From NCBI RefSeq assembly GCF_024323335.1, contig NC_066581.1, positions 227,680,539 to 227,744,538 on the forward strand: a stretch of 64,000 nt of DNA, read 5' to 3'. The notes under the pieces were generated by a model. It was not told where the DNA came from. It saw nothing but the letters and a program-made list of their open reading frames with translations, and ran no database searches. This DNA comes from Lathyrus oleraceus. Lineage: Eukaryota > Streptophyta > Magnoliopsida > Fabales > Fabaceae. A program made the position numbers and the translations under genes. Below, piece after piece: positions 22,720 to 33,489 of the stretch (position 1 is the stretch's first letter; the number at the start of each line of letters is the position of its first letter).

Positions 22720-23405
22720 TAGAGGGCGCTTGTGGAAAAAAAAAGCGCCCTCTAAGGTGCGCTGTCTATTGCTCCTTATTTTTTCGCTTCACTTTAGACA
22801 GCGCTTTTGTAATAAAGCGCCCTCTAAAGTGCGCTGTTGTACATGGACTTAGAGAGCGCTTTCTTAGAAGCGCCCTCTAAGGGTATCCTTAGAGGGCGCT
22901 TTCATAAACGCGCCCTCTATTGTTGTCCCTCCATTTCCTCATTATTTCGCTTCACTTTAGAGGGCGCTTTTGTAATAAAGCGCCCTCTAAAGTGCGCTGT
23001 TGTACATGGACTTAGAGAGCGCTTTCTTAGAAGCGCCCTCTAAGGGTATCCTTAGAGGGCGCTTTCATAAACGCGCCCTCTATTGTTGTCCCTCCATTTC
23101 CTCATTATTTTTTTGCTTCACTTTAGAGGGCGCTTTGTTACAAAAGCGCTCTCTAAAGTGCGCTGTTGTACATGGACTTAGAGAGCGCTTTCTTAGAAGC
23201 GCCCTCTAAGGGTATCCTTAGAGGGCGCTTTCATAAACGCGCCCTCTATTGGTGTCCCTCCATTTCCTCATTATTTTTTTGCTTCACTTTAGAGGGCGCT
23301 TTGTTTCAAAAGCGCCCTCTAAAGTGCGCTGTCTATTCCTCCTTATTTTTCTCTTCACTTTAGAGTGCGCTTCTTTAAGAAAGCGCCCTCTAAGGTGCGC
23401 TGTCT
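22720..23405. repeat. CACTA right subterminal array, 163-166 bp units
   Basis: GTACATGGACTTAGAGAGCG recurs near 22834, 22997 and 23163. Each unit holds three GAGGGCGCTTT-type inverted pairs. Open frames beginning MYMDLESAFLEAPSKGILRG repeat here three times, but they are products of the tandem repeats, not genes. Confidence 0.9.
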
Positions 23406-23414
23406 ATTCCAGTT

Positions 23415-23426
23415 TTTGGCGTAGTG
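23415..23426. repeat. CACTA terminal inverted repeat, right
   Basis: TTTGGCGTAGTG, the inverse complement of the left end, followed by CTT (23427-23429), the second copy of the target duplication. Confidence 0.95.
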
Positions 23427-23693
23427 CTTTCTGTATCATCATAAAACCATCAATTTGTATTTGTAGACTTATTAAGTACTAACGTGATCAAGTTCCAATA
23501 AAAGTATAATCTTCATATTTTGTTTCAAACCTTTCGCGCACACTTTTGAAAAATCTATGATATTCTATTTTTTGAAAATCAGTTGAATTTTTTAACAAGG
23601 GCTTATTCACCCTCATCTAGAACGTTGTTCTATTTCCATATTCACACCCAACATCAACAACACCAACCTGATTACAACCTCCGTCGTGGATGA

Positions 23694-23718
23694 TTTCATC
23701 TTAGAAACTAAGATGAAA
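23694..23718. repeat. Perfect 11-bp inverted repeat with 3-nt loop
   Basis: TTTCATCTTAG AAA CTAAGATGAAA. It is isolated, just left of the LINE RNase H relic; role unknown. Confidence 0.6.
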
Positions 23719-23732
23719 CCAATAGCCATGGA

Positions 23733-24045
23733 AATGGAAGGTCAGATTGTGGTGGTATTTTCAGAGATGGTTGTGGATATCCAATTCTTGCATTCTCGGG
23801 GTATCTTTCCCTCCCCTCATCTTTTCATGATGAGTGAAAAGCGATTATTAGAGCAGTACAGATTGCCTCCGACAAGTCTTGGTCAAACCTTTGGATCAAA
23901 CATACTCTCTTCTAGTAGTTGAAGCTTTATCTAACCCTTTCGTGGTTCCTTGGAAATTAAGGAAGCTTTAGAATGGATCCATGAACATTATTGTAAATAT
24001 GACTTTTGTTTTATCTCATATTTAAAGAGAGGGAAATAGTTGTGT
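23733..24045 (+). pseudogene. LINE-type RNase H relic
   Basis: The frame from 23733 gives NGRSDCGGIFRDGCGYPILA, resembling the GRAGCGGIFRD-type start of the RNase H domain (RVT_3 class) at the end of plant LINE ORF2. It continues with AIIRAVQIASDKSWSNLW, and after a frameshift with NPFVVPWKLRK and a final REGN near 24035, the usual RNase H end motif. Several stops interrupt it. No poly(A) tail or upstream RT is seen nearby, so it is a small fragment. Confidence 0.72.
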
Positions 24046-24454
24046 GATTTTTTTTAATCAAACAATGAATTTCATAAGACAAGTATTTGATTAAAAAAAT
24101 TAAACAAAGTAACATAACTCAAGTAAGATAACTCATAATTTGATTTTTCATCTTGCTACGATCCTTGCAATTTAGCTCTAAAATTATGTTTCGTTTGAAA
24201 ATAGTTCAAAATTTATTGAGAAAATTTGATTCTTAATTTATGAAATTCCTATGAAAATGTTCGGATAAGGGAAGAAGGCATAGATTTACTTAATAATTAA
24301 ATCTATTAATATTAATAAAAAAGACATAGATTTTATTCATTCATGAAACAAATTACATAAAGATACATAAGAAAATAAACCAAAGCAACAAAACATAAAT
24401 TAAACGATAAAGTGACCATGAAAACATGATGTCACAATATGTGCCTAATGCATT
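24046..24454. other. AT-rich intergenic DNA downstream of the zinc-finger gene
   Basis: No gene or repeat recognised. It probably contains the 3' flank of the minus-strand zinc-finger gene. Confidence 0.4.
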
Positions 24455-24460
24455 TTTATT
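24455..24460 (-). terminator. Candidate poly(A) signal of the zinc-finger gene
   Basis: AATAAA on the minus strand about 20 nt after the stop codon. The closeness to the stop makes it only a candidate. Confidence 0.35.
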
Positions 24461-24476
24461 AGGTAGACACCAAATC

Positions 24477-25457
24477 TTAAAGTTTGAGATTCAAGTCGAG
24501 TTCCTCCAATGTTGATTGTTTTGATGATGAAGACACATCAAGTTCTGCTAGAAGGCTCCTTTCTCCAATAAAATCACGAGTTTCTATTGGAAGATCACAA
24601 GAAGGAAATTGAGCATTGGAACTTCCTTCTGCACCCTCACCAGATGAAGGGGGTTGATTAGCTTGAACAGAAAGTCTCAATTCCACAGTGTTTGACCTTT
24701 GAGGAATTGGTAGTGGAAGAGTTTGATTTCTGGTAAAAAAATTATTCATCGCAAATTGTTGTGATATGAGGGGTGACTTTGGCATTGACATAACAAATGG
24801 AGTTGGTGGGGAGGGTGTATTTGGCATATACGTCCCTCCATAGCCACCATATGGAAAACCAAGCCAAGAAGACATGGTATTGTTCGTATGAGTGTCAATT
24901 GGTTGCTGCAAATTTCCACAAAAATAAGGATACCCTTGATAGTGAATAGGGCTTGAATAAGGATAAGGGTATGGATAACTAGGTCTATACCTTAAGATTG
25001 AATCCATTTCTTCCTCCCTCCTTTTTCGTTCAATTTTTTTGAAGACACGTTCACGCTTATGAGCGTTTTGGTGACCTCCAAGCGCTTGAGAAGTTGAGAA
25101 CTTCTTGTTACAAAAAAGACAAAGAAATTCCTTCACTTTTTGCTCAGGTAAAACTTTAGCAACATTTTGAGACGAACTTGAATGTTCATCGTTCTCTAAC
25201 AAAATGGAAGTTGGCTTGTTGCTATTAACAAGTCCAAGAGTCAATAAATCTTTAGATTCAACAGATGGTGTTATTACCTTGAGTTCTTCATGCAGTTTTG
25301 CCTCCGTCTCTTTTACCCTTTTGCCTTTCTCAGAATCAACTTCGGAGGATGGTATAATATATTTTGATTCCTTCCTCGGTTTTGACTTTGATTCTTCAAC
25401 CATTTTGTGTTTTGATTTTTTATCTTCAACATTTCTGATGAAAATTCTTTCAGACAT
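24477..25457 (-). CDS. Single C2H2 (QALGGH) zinc-finger protein with C-terminal EAR repression motif
   Basis: An intact, intronless 326-residue frame. Residues 113-133 form one plant-type zinc finger (CLFCNKKFSTSQALGGHQNAH core, C113, C116, H129, H133) with the plant-specific QALGGH box, followed by a basic stretch KRERVFKKIERKRREE (134-149) that could act in nuclear import or DNA contact. The N-terminus is Lys/Glu/Ser-rich and probably disordered. Residues 160-260 are Pro/Tyr/Gly-rich (YPYPYPYSSP). The protein ends in LDLNLKL, a classic EAR motif (LxLxL) that recruits TOPLESS-type co-repressors; a second LTLGL lies at 72-76. Plant proteins of this layout are nuclear repressors in organ, trichome or floral development; the exact ortholog is not recognisable. 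Start: first ATG of the frame, MSERIF. It is the only convincing host gene in the window. Confidence 0.9.
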   Translation of the reverse strand: MSERIFIRNVEDKKSKHKMVEESKSKPRKESKYIIPSSEVDSEKGKRVKETEAKLHEELKVITPSVESKDLLTLGLVNSNKPTSILLENDEHSSSSQNVAKVLPEQKVKEFLCLFCNKKFSTSQALGGHQNAHKRERVFKKIERKRREEEMDSILRYRPSYPYPYPYSSPIHYQGYPYFCGNLQQPIDTHTNNTMSSWLGFPYGGYGGTYMPNTPSPPTPFVMSMPKSPLISQQFAMNNFFTRNQTLPLPIPQRSNTVELRLSVQANQPPSSGEGAEGSSNAQFPSCDLPIETRDFIGERSLLAELDVSSSSKQSTLEELDLNLKL

Positions 25458-25541
25458 TTTTTTAAAACCACAAAATAAAAGATATAGAACTTTTTTTAGG
25501 GAGAAAACAAACTTGTGTGGTTTGATAATTGCTAATGAGAA

Positions 25542-25549
25542 GTATTTAT
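25542..25549 (-). promoter_or_regulatory. Candidate TATA box of the zinc-finger gene
   Basis: GATAAATACT on the minus strand, about 85-90 nt upstream of the ATG at 25457. It fits a short 5' UTR but is a weak match in AT-rich DNA. Confidence 0.35.
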
Positions 25550-25559
25550 CATGGATAAA

Positions 25560-26039
25560 CTACCTTTGAATGATTATACTAGGAAAAAAAATATACAAGG
25601 ATAAACTTATTTTATGGTCAACAAGAAAGAGAGATTTTAAGGAAAATACACTATTAATTAATTAAGGTGGGTCAACAAGAAATAGAGATTATAAGAAAAA
25701 TACACCATTAATTAAGGTCAATTTTTAACATTACACAACTTGAGTTATTTTTTATTTAAATTGGTATATATTTTATTTTAAATCCATAGACTCAAAAAGA
25801 AATAACATTATAAATTTATACATTAGACTTAAATATTTTAGGTTTAAATTTAAAACACAATAAAAAATATTCAACCTAACAATATTGATATTATCTTTTT
25901 TATTATATTATATAATAAATATATATTTAATGAATATTATATTATTGAAAAATTAATGTCAAAATTAATTTAATTTTTTGTATTCATTAATTATATTGGT
26001 CAACTCACCAGGTAGTTTCCAAATCAAGATTTATAAAAT
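25560..26039. other. AT-rich intergenic DNA upstream of the zinc-finger gene
   Basis: No gene seen. A direct repeat of AAGAAAGAGAGATTTTAAGGAAAA and AAGAAATAGAGATTATAAGAAAAA-type segments occurs near 25623 and 25677, each followed by CACTATTAATTAA or CACCATTAATTAA. Confidence 0.4.
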
Positions 26040-26149
<110 letters not shown>

Positions 26150-27100
26150 AAGTAAATTAAGCAGTGAAGACAAACTTGATCTTTTGGCATCGATAGTTTT
26201 ACACAAATGAATTTATGACATACAAAGTGCAATAAAACCATATTTGTTGATGCTAATTTTTCATTTTTAAGCAATTTTTGTGGGTTGTGATCTATCTTTT
26301 TATTTTTCACATGTTTTAAAACTAGTTTGTTAGTCAATTCAGTCATAAATTTCTTGTAAAAAAAATATAAATTATTATATAATATTAGAATGTACTCCTA
26401 AATTAAATAGGAACTAGTAGTATGCTATAATTTTAATTCTTTTAATGTATTCTCAAATATGTATATCCTAGTAGAAAATGAGTACCCTAATCTAGTTTTT
26501 TTACTCTGATACTAGCCGTTAAGACGATTTTATTTGGTATGTGTAGTCACAACTTTGAATATGAATATTTTATTTGCATAATCACTATAAATATTTATAA
26601 GGTCTTATCTCCTCAAATTGTTTTATTTTATTACTAAGATTTTACTTAGACTTTCTATTTGAGAAAGTTGACTGGAATTAAAATTCAAATTAAACTACTT
26701 ATGGAAAAACTCGTAATTTAACTTAATTTAAAGTTTAAATAGATATTCTTTTCTATCAATTTAGATGTTTTTATTTTAAAATATTTGTTGAATAGACTAA
26801 ATTTTAATTTGTCTATCTGTTATTTTAAATTAAAAAATGATGATGCAACAATTAATAATCTATTATTTTTTATTTAAATTAAAATAATGATAATTAAATA
26901 TAAGGATAGATAAGGATAACTTAGATGTGGAGAAGGAGATAATGATAGAGGAATAGAAATGTTAAGAGTGATAGAAATGTTAAAAGAGTCTAATTCTTAC
27001 TTTTATTATTGAAACTAACAATACAGATATTGGGCGGACTAAATTTTTTTATTAAAGTATAAAGCAAAATGAAGGTTTGTGAATTTATTAAAAAGGGAAT
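26150..27100. other. AT-rich intergenic DNA
   Basis: No gene or TE hallmark recognised. Confidence 0.4.
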
Positions 27101-27144
27101 AAGAAAAAAAAATCAATGGGAGAATCATCACTGATACTCAGAAG

Positions 27145-27309
27145 TATGATCATCAATGGAGGCACGTCAGAAGGAAGAAGGGAAACTTTAGGAAGGCTTG
27201 GGATAACAAGGGCACAAAGCTAAACAAAAGACTTGATGCAGTTAACACGACCTTCTTCTTCACTTCGATACCAGATAAATGCAAAGCTAAGGAGATGTAT
27301 GAAGTATAA
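27145..27309 (+). pseudogene. LINE ORF1 relic, N-terminal RRM-like part
   Basis: A 55-codon frame: DHQWRHVRRKKGNFRKAWDN, then LDAVNTTFFFTSIPDKCKAK and EMYEV before a stop. The TTFFFTNFP-type motif is the start of the RNA-recognition fold in ORF1 of plant L1-like LINEs and related proteins. The sequence is cut off at 27340-27344, where a solo LTR inserted; the rest resumes at 28713. Confidence 0.7.
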
Positions 27310-27344
27310 CATTAAAAATATCTTTAATACAAAAGGTTACTTTA

Positions 27345-28701
27345 TGATAAGTGCTAAATTGGGCTATAATTAATATATGAAAACTTGTTTTTTTCAGACT
27401 ATTTTGCGGTTTCGTTATTGAATTCCCCATGTTTGCCACTGAATGTCGTATAAATTGCAATTGGCTTTGGTATCCTTGATTTGTGTGTTATTGTGCAGAA
27501 AAGTGTATCAAAAATCCATAGAAAAAGACACAATTCAAAGAACAAAGAACAAAGAACAAAGCTAAGATGGGATGTTCAGGCTTGCGCGTCGGGTGAGCAT
27601 TGACGAAGAGGAAGCAAGCTCTCCGGGAGAGCATTGGCAAGCTCGGGGTGAGCTAAAAGAAATAAATTACAGGAGAAAAACTTGTGTTGCTCGCCGGACG
27701 AGGATCTGGGATTTTTAGTTCACCGGGCGAGGTTGGGTTCGCCGGGAGAGATTAGATATTTTGTCCAATGACGGTTTGAGGCGCTCTGACTGCTAGCTGG
27801 GTCATAAAGTAACTTTCATCGGGCGAGACATGCAATTTTCAACTTTGTATAAATAGGTCCAAATCATATTTTTGGACTCTCTCTCTTGAATCTCTTGGAC
27901 TCTCAGTAAATAGGTAGTTATGGTTGAAGAGAAAAGCCATTTTTGGAGAGAGTGAGGCTTAGGAAACAATAAGTTAGGGTGCTTCTTGGAGATTCGGAGT
28001 TGGATTTGCTTCTATCATTCGGAAATCGCGGTGGGTGCTTGTTCCTCTTCATCCTTCTTTTTGTATCTAGCTACTATGTGTAGCTAAATCCCTCTCTTAT
28101 TGGGATTGGATGTAAGTTTACTGTTATAGTATATATTTTTATTAGCATGGTGTTGTATACAATCTATTCACGAATCTATATCGATGTTATTCTTGTTTAC
28201 AAATTTATCTTATGATTTGAACTATTACTGAGAAGTACCCTTTGAATATAGATCTAGGATAAACATTCTCTTAGATTCTAAATTATAGACATAGTTTTAG
28301 GTTTAACGTTCACCGTCAGTATCGATTCCTAATGCTCAGTATTGTTTAATAGGCTGAGAGATCGTCGATTAAACAATAAGGTAGAAATATCATTTGAAGT
28401 TTATACATTAACTCTTTTGTGAGTGATATGTGATGACATTGATGAATGTCTATAATTATGTACAACTGATTGATAAATTACGTATTTGATCGGTAGATGA
28501 AATTCAATCCTGACAAGTTCTCATCTCTCTGAAACTTTATTTTTCTGTTATCCGTTTTACATAGCGTTGCTTTTAAAATAAATCTTGCAGACATTAGCTT
28601 AAAATCTTAGTAACTATTGAACGACATTGATATCGCACTAATCCCTATGGAGACGATAAACAAATACTTACACATGATAGCACTCATACTGCAATTGAAC
28701 A
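27345..28701 (+). mobile_element. Solo LTR (1357 bp) with 5-bp target duplication CTTTA
   Basis: The element begins TGATAAGTGCTAAATTG and ends GCAATTGAACA (TG...CA), flanked on both sides by CTTTA (27340-27344 and 28702-28706). No PBS, PPT or coding sequence lies next to it, so it is a solo LTR from recombination between the two LTRs of a Ty3/gypsy-like element. It splits a LINE ORF1 relic. Orientation is inferred from the TGATAAG start and a TATAAATAGG motif near 27850. Confidence 0.85.
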
Positions 28702-28712
28702 CTTTACAATCA

Positions 28713-29215
28713 AAGTGACTTCGTTGGGAGCAAATATATGTCTTCTTGAAGAAAGGGGGAAGGGAACTTTAAGCTCTAATGGAAAATGGAGATGATTGGT
28801 TAAGGAAATGGTTTAAAGATTTTAGAAAATGGAGCCCAAATGATATAGATTCGGAAATAGTCACTTGTCTTAGGATCTATGGAGTCATGCGGAATGCATG
28901 GAATCTAATATTCTTAAAATTTATTACCAAACTAGTTGGAATCTATATATGCTATGATGATGGAACAAAAGAACAATCAAGCATGAATGTTGCAAGAATC
29001 CTAATTATAACTAAATGTTCCATGGTTCTTAATGAGAATTTTAGTGTCCATATTGAGTGAGAAGTGTTCAGACTTAAAGTAGTGGATGATACACACAATC
29101 CTTTAAGGATTTGTTTTCCATTGGAATCAGAACCATTTTGAACTCATTAGAATCAGATGTTAGCTCCTATGAGTGGATTGGGGAGGAAGAATGGAGTCCA
29201 GAGTCCTAGACAGAT
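28713..29215 (+). pseudogene. LINE ORF1 relic, central part (continues 27145-27309)
   Basis: The frame at 28779-29060 gives KWFKDFRKWSPNDID, LRIYGVMRNAWNLIFLKFIT, VGIYICYDDGT and MNVARILI, the central domain of plant LINE ORF1/DUF4283-like proteins. A further stretch to about 29215 reads FRLKVVDDTHNPLRICFPLE and ends YEWIGEEEWSPES after frameshifts. The order and strand match the N-terminal piece left of the solo LTR, so the two were one gene before the insertion. Confidence 0.72.
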
Positions 29216-29339
29216 GATAATGATTGATAAATAGATTTAAATAGATTCATCGTTTTCTTTGACCTACTCAATATATAAATGGTGAAGTAATGGATAAACA
29301 TGATTTTATTTGGACTGTAGAGTAAAGAGAATTTTGAAA

Positions 29340-30580
29340 ATGAATTTAAAACTAAAAACCTTTTAGCTATGTCTTTAAATGAAAATAAATTTTTTCTAGG
29401 TCTAAATTTCTAATCCGGCCAAGGAAATGTGTGATACTATTGAAATGATCTACGAAGTTTATTCAAGTATCGAACAAGAGAAAATGAACAGACGAGGCAA
29501 AAAAGATGAATGTAAATGCTTCCTTCATTAATGTTTTTCAACCTTTAAATTTTTTAGAAATAATGTTATAACCTTTGCCGCTAAAACATATATAAGAATT
29601 CAGAATTGAAATAAGAATCCTGATCCATTCCTTAAATCGAGAGATGAGTATGTTTAAAATTTTAAAGAAAAGTCCAAGAAGGAATAAATCATTGAAAATT
29701 TGAATGAGTGGATTCAACTTCTAAAAGATGAAGGGATAAGCTCAAACCTAGAAGAATCTCTTCGTCAAAATAATTTTTTTGAAGAATAAGAGGAAAAATA
29801 TACTCCAACAATCTCCTTCAAAAGAACAATCTTAGTGATTGAAGGATCCTCGAAAGATTTAACGACCAATGGAGAAACTTCATCACAAAAAAAAGAATAT
29901 GAAAAATAATAAGTTTCATCAAATGGATTATTCAAAAAATAAATAAGGAAGAAGTCTCAATGAGCCATACCTTTAGAGACTAAACATCAAGGAGAAATCT
30001 CGAAGAATCGCCCTCTAGGATAATCTTTGAAGAATCTTCTTCAAACAAAAACAACAAACATGCTTTCTTGAAAGCTTCACATGAAGAAGATGAATGTGAG
30101 GTAACAAAGTTATCATACAAGAAATTGTTTAAATTAAATATTAAGTTAATCAAAGAACACGATAAGATTGAAAAGCTTAATGTAGATCTTAAAGAATACA
30201 TTAAGTTTCTTGAAAATAGTAATGAAACACTTAAGTATGAAATATTTAATATTAGAAACCAACTGAAACATGTGAGACTTGTGTCTCGATGAAAAAGGAA
30301 ATGAAATACCTGCACGGAACTCTAAGTAAATTTACTAAGAAAAGAGAAAACCTATATTTTATCCTATCAAATCAAAGGTTTTCCTTGAAAAAACTAGATT
30401 AGGGTTTAAATCTAGTAGATCATCTACAAAAGGGTTTAATAGAAAGAAATTGAATCACCTTGTTAACAAATGATCTTACCATGATAGGTTTGTCCACTTA
30501 TATCCATTTTGTTTTGATAAATTAATAAGGTCTAAAGACAGTGACCCTAGACCTTTTAGAACTACTAACGTACCAAGACC
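29340..30580 (+). pseudogene. Ty1/copia gag relic
   Basis: Scattered frames give MSLNENKFF, NPAKEMCDTIEMIYEVYSSI (UBN2-type gag core) and EQEKMNRRGKKDEC. Further on come HEEDECEVTKLSYKKLFKLN with a coiled-coil-rich stretch (30068-30292), and then YLHGTLSKFTK with a KTRLGFKSS segment, typical of the C-terminal part of legume copia gag before the zinc knuckle. Many stops and frameshifts are present. The coding trace ends at about 30580, where reverse-oriented LTR sequence starts. Confidence 0.75.
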
Positions 30581-30581
30581 C

Positions 30582-31500
30582 TGACACGTCACAAGTGCAC
30601 GGTAAGTAGTAAAAGATTATCGAACTAAAAGGAAAAATCGATTGAATACCGAATTTCGTTCTTTCGATGTATATCTAGATAGATAAAAATTGAGATTTTA
30701 TAAAAACATCTTATTTAAAAATCACTTATAAGAAAAGTAGCTTAAATGAAAGTCACTTAAATCACAATGAAGACAAACAAGACTTAGGGTCACGATTCTT
30801 ACTCTGACACATCTGTATGATTCGAGTCACATTTATTATGAGAGTTATGACAAAAGTTATAGGAAATAGATAAATGTGGACAACACATGCTTTTGCATGG
30901 TCGGATTATTCGTCAAGGATTCGTTACTTTTGCTCAGCTATAAAAATTTGGAACTTTTGTCAAACTCATACAAGCACTTCCGTTGTATTGGACCCAATTA
31001 ATTAAAAACCTACGCTCTGGTACTGACATATATCCTTTAAGACTACGATCGATACCTGAGAACTCTTTACTTTCGTACAAGGTTTGGAATCCATGGACTC
31101 GGGTATTAAAATAAATACAGACAAAAGACTCTCGTAATCGATTTGTGATAGATCATACAAATAGTCATGAGATAAGCCCCATGGCCCTTAGTCCTTAGTG
31201 GACTACTCACTCATGGTAAGGGAAAACACTATCAAAACAATATCATAATCCAAATCATAGTAAGTGATTGAAATATAATAGCAATTGCAATGAAAATGAT
31301 AAAGAAAACCTGATTGAATAAACCTGGATCCAATGCTCCAATGGAGACTTGAGTACAAAGAAAATAAAATATGTAGAAACTTAGAGAAATTAAAACTTGG
31401 AGCCCTAACTCAAGACTAACTGTGAGTTTTATATAAAATTTTAATCTTGGAGTAATATCTCATTGTTCAATGACCATTACATCATAACATACATGCAAAA
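30582..31500 (-). repeat. LTR fragment, Athila-like, minus orientation
   Basis: The stretch starting TGACACGTCACAAGTGCACGG resembles the 36074-36755 LTR segment in layout (ACAAGTGCACGG near the end, TGTATATCTAGATAGAT, TACGATCGATACCTGAGAAC, CCTTAGTCCTTAGTGGACTACTCACTCA). It is a related but diverged family member, not its LTR partner. The right end is not defined. Confidence 0.6.
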
Positions 31501-31559
31501 AATCCTAAAACACATGAAATTGATCCGGAAAAGGAAACAAATCAGGGGAAAGCTTGCCC

Positions 31560-32477
31560 TCCTGCTACGGCTCGTAGCAGCTTCTACGGGTGGCGATGGT
31601 CACTTTTATGGGTTTTTTCTAACATGTTCTGGTCCATTCTAACACCTTCAAAAGGGGATTTTCTGCACTTTCACAAGGGTTACGTAATTTGGAGATTGAA
31701 GCACGAATTTGAGATCACAAGTGGAGATTTTTAGAGCATTTGAAGCCATTGGAGGCCATCTCTTCAAAGGACTTCTCCTGTTATTTTTATTTATCAAGTA
31801 TGGTATTGTTAATTGAATTATGAATAACTAAACTCCCCTAGGTTAAGTTGTGTTATGATGAACCTATTTCTATATTATTGGATTCAATGTTGATTTGACC
31901 ATTGTATGAACCTATTGATCTATAATCTTATTCAATTGCTTCTTGTTCATAATGCTTTTTATGTAAGATACTCTTTTAATCTGATTTTGGGCACATAGGG
32001 AATACTGACCATTAGTCTATGTGTTGGACCTAGGGAAACTGTTGTACTTATGTTGGTTGAATAGGGATAGGAGACCCCGATTAATGGCATAGAGAATTCA
32101 CGTTCTATACATAGCATAACCCTACTTATGTTGGCGGACTAGGGATAGAAAGCTCCTAGTAGTGGTTAGTGAGTTATTTCATGAGGGATTGGTTGTAATG
32201 GGTTTTCATAATTCACCACGGGGTTATAGTGATTAAACCATTCATATAGGGCATCAAACATCAACAATAGAGGAATAAGGGATTCTAGAACACAACCTGA
32301 CCGCTTTCGTGACATTTTTTACTCGTTTATTACTTTTCACATTAAAACTTGAACCCCCATCCTTTACTAGTTTTTATACATTGCATACATTTTGTCTTGC
32401 TTGGAGGCAGTCCCCGTGGATTCGATCTTTTTTATTACTTCGACATTATCGGTACACTTGTCAAGAAGGCATCAACA
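31560..32477 (+). repeat. LTR fragment, Athila-like, plus orientation
   Basis: The stretch contains CTGCTACGGCTCGTAGCAG near its start and ends with CCCCGTGGATTCGATC followed by TTATTACTTCGACATTATCG and GGTACACTTGTCA, the usual R-U5 end of plant Athila-type LTRs. No PBS follows. It faces the neighbouring fragment at 30582-31500 in inverted arrangement. Confidence 0.5.
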
Positions 32478-33489
32478 TGTAAGTCTTTTAATTATGTCGG
32501 ACCGTCAATATAAACTAATCGAGAATTACTTCTCAAAGTCGAGTATTATGGCACAAATATACACATTGGACTCATGTCCTTACTCCGAGGGACTTATGGT
32601 GTTCTTGGCATACCTAAGTTTTCAAACTTTCCCAATACCCCTAATCATAGCCTTTCTTCCCTCAAACTCTATATACTTTCTCATCTTCTCCACAATTGAA
32701 GCTTGGCATAATTTTTTTCATGGTCTTAATTATGGGAAAAACTATGAGAAGACGGTCTCAATGCATCAGTCAAATTAGATAATTATTTAAAACTAGGAAG
32801 AAATAAAACATTAAATTGCAATAAATAAATTAAAAATGTAAGAGAATAAATAGATACCCCCCCCCCCCCCCCTTCCAAAAAAATAAAAAAATAAACTCAA
32901 ACCAAATATTATCCTCAATGTTTAAGCTCAAGAAACAGGAAATGGAACTCACAAGACTCACTCAGGAGGTGGGGACCGCAACATAAGTTGTTGCATCATA
33001 GCTTGGTCGTCATCCTACGACCCATAGAAAGGGTTACGGGTGCGCATAGTAGGTCATTGACTTTCTATGGATTTTTTTTTATTTCTTGGGATCTTTGTAG
33101 TTTCTTCCAGGCATGATTCCTATATTAGTTTTTCTTAGCTTTTTCCAACAATTTAGCACTTATCCCACTTCGTTCTTGCGAGTTTTTTATCTACCAAAAA
33201 AGAAACAATTTAGTGCAAAAAAACCATGGGTTGCCTCCCACGAAGTGCTTTGTTTAAGGTCGTTAAGCTCGACAATCTACACCCTCAACTCAAAAGGGTG
33301 CTTCCTTTAAGTTGGAATCCTTAACATGTCCCTTATCCGTTGAAGGGACCCAATTAAATCTATATGTCCATGCCATATAACCTTCTTCTTTTCTCTTCCT
33401 CCAATGAGGAGGCTCATACTTTTGGTATGGTTTTTCACGGGCTTTCACTTTCACTTTCTTCTTCTCCTTAGACTCATTCTTATTCGGCC
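32478..33489. other. Unassigned retrotransposon-derived DNA with poly(C) tract at 32857-32872
   Basis: Holds a 16-nt C run and an A-rich stretch. A plus frame at 32392-32778 has no recognisable motif. The GGGTTGCCTCCCACGAAGTG segment near 33230 is probably part of the Athila-like internal region. Confidence 0.4.

Larger units (their letters stand above)
19612..23426 (-). mobile_element. CACTA (En/Spm-type) DNA transposon carrying captured ARGONAUTE exons
   Basis: The element starts CACTACGCCAAA at 19612 and ends TTTGGCGTAGTG at 23426, perfect inverted ends of about 12 bp. It is flanked by the 3-bp target duplication CTT (19609-19611 and 23427-23429). Length is 3815 bp. Both subterminal regions are packed with GAGGGCGCTTT/AAAGCGCCCTC motifs, as expected for CACTA transposase binding regions. 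Coding content is all on the minus strand: a TNP2 C-terminal remnant (21619-22545), a TnpA-like exon (21175-21500) and two ARGONAUTE exons (20721-21012). The TNP2 catalytic part is missing, so the element is non-autonomous but keeps the ends needed for mobilisation in trans. Confidence 0.94.

Noticed and set aside
22837..23482. Repeated frames starting MYMDLESAFLEAPSKG
   Set aside because: They are products of the CACTA subterminal tandem repeat.
32857..32872. Poly(C) tract as partner of the G(13) tract at 41526 marking the ends of one insertion
   Set aside because: The flanking sequences do not match as inverted or direct repeats, and other boundaries explain the region better.
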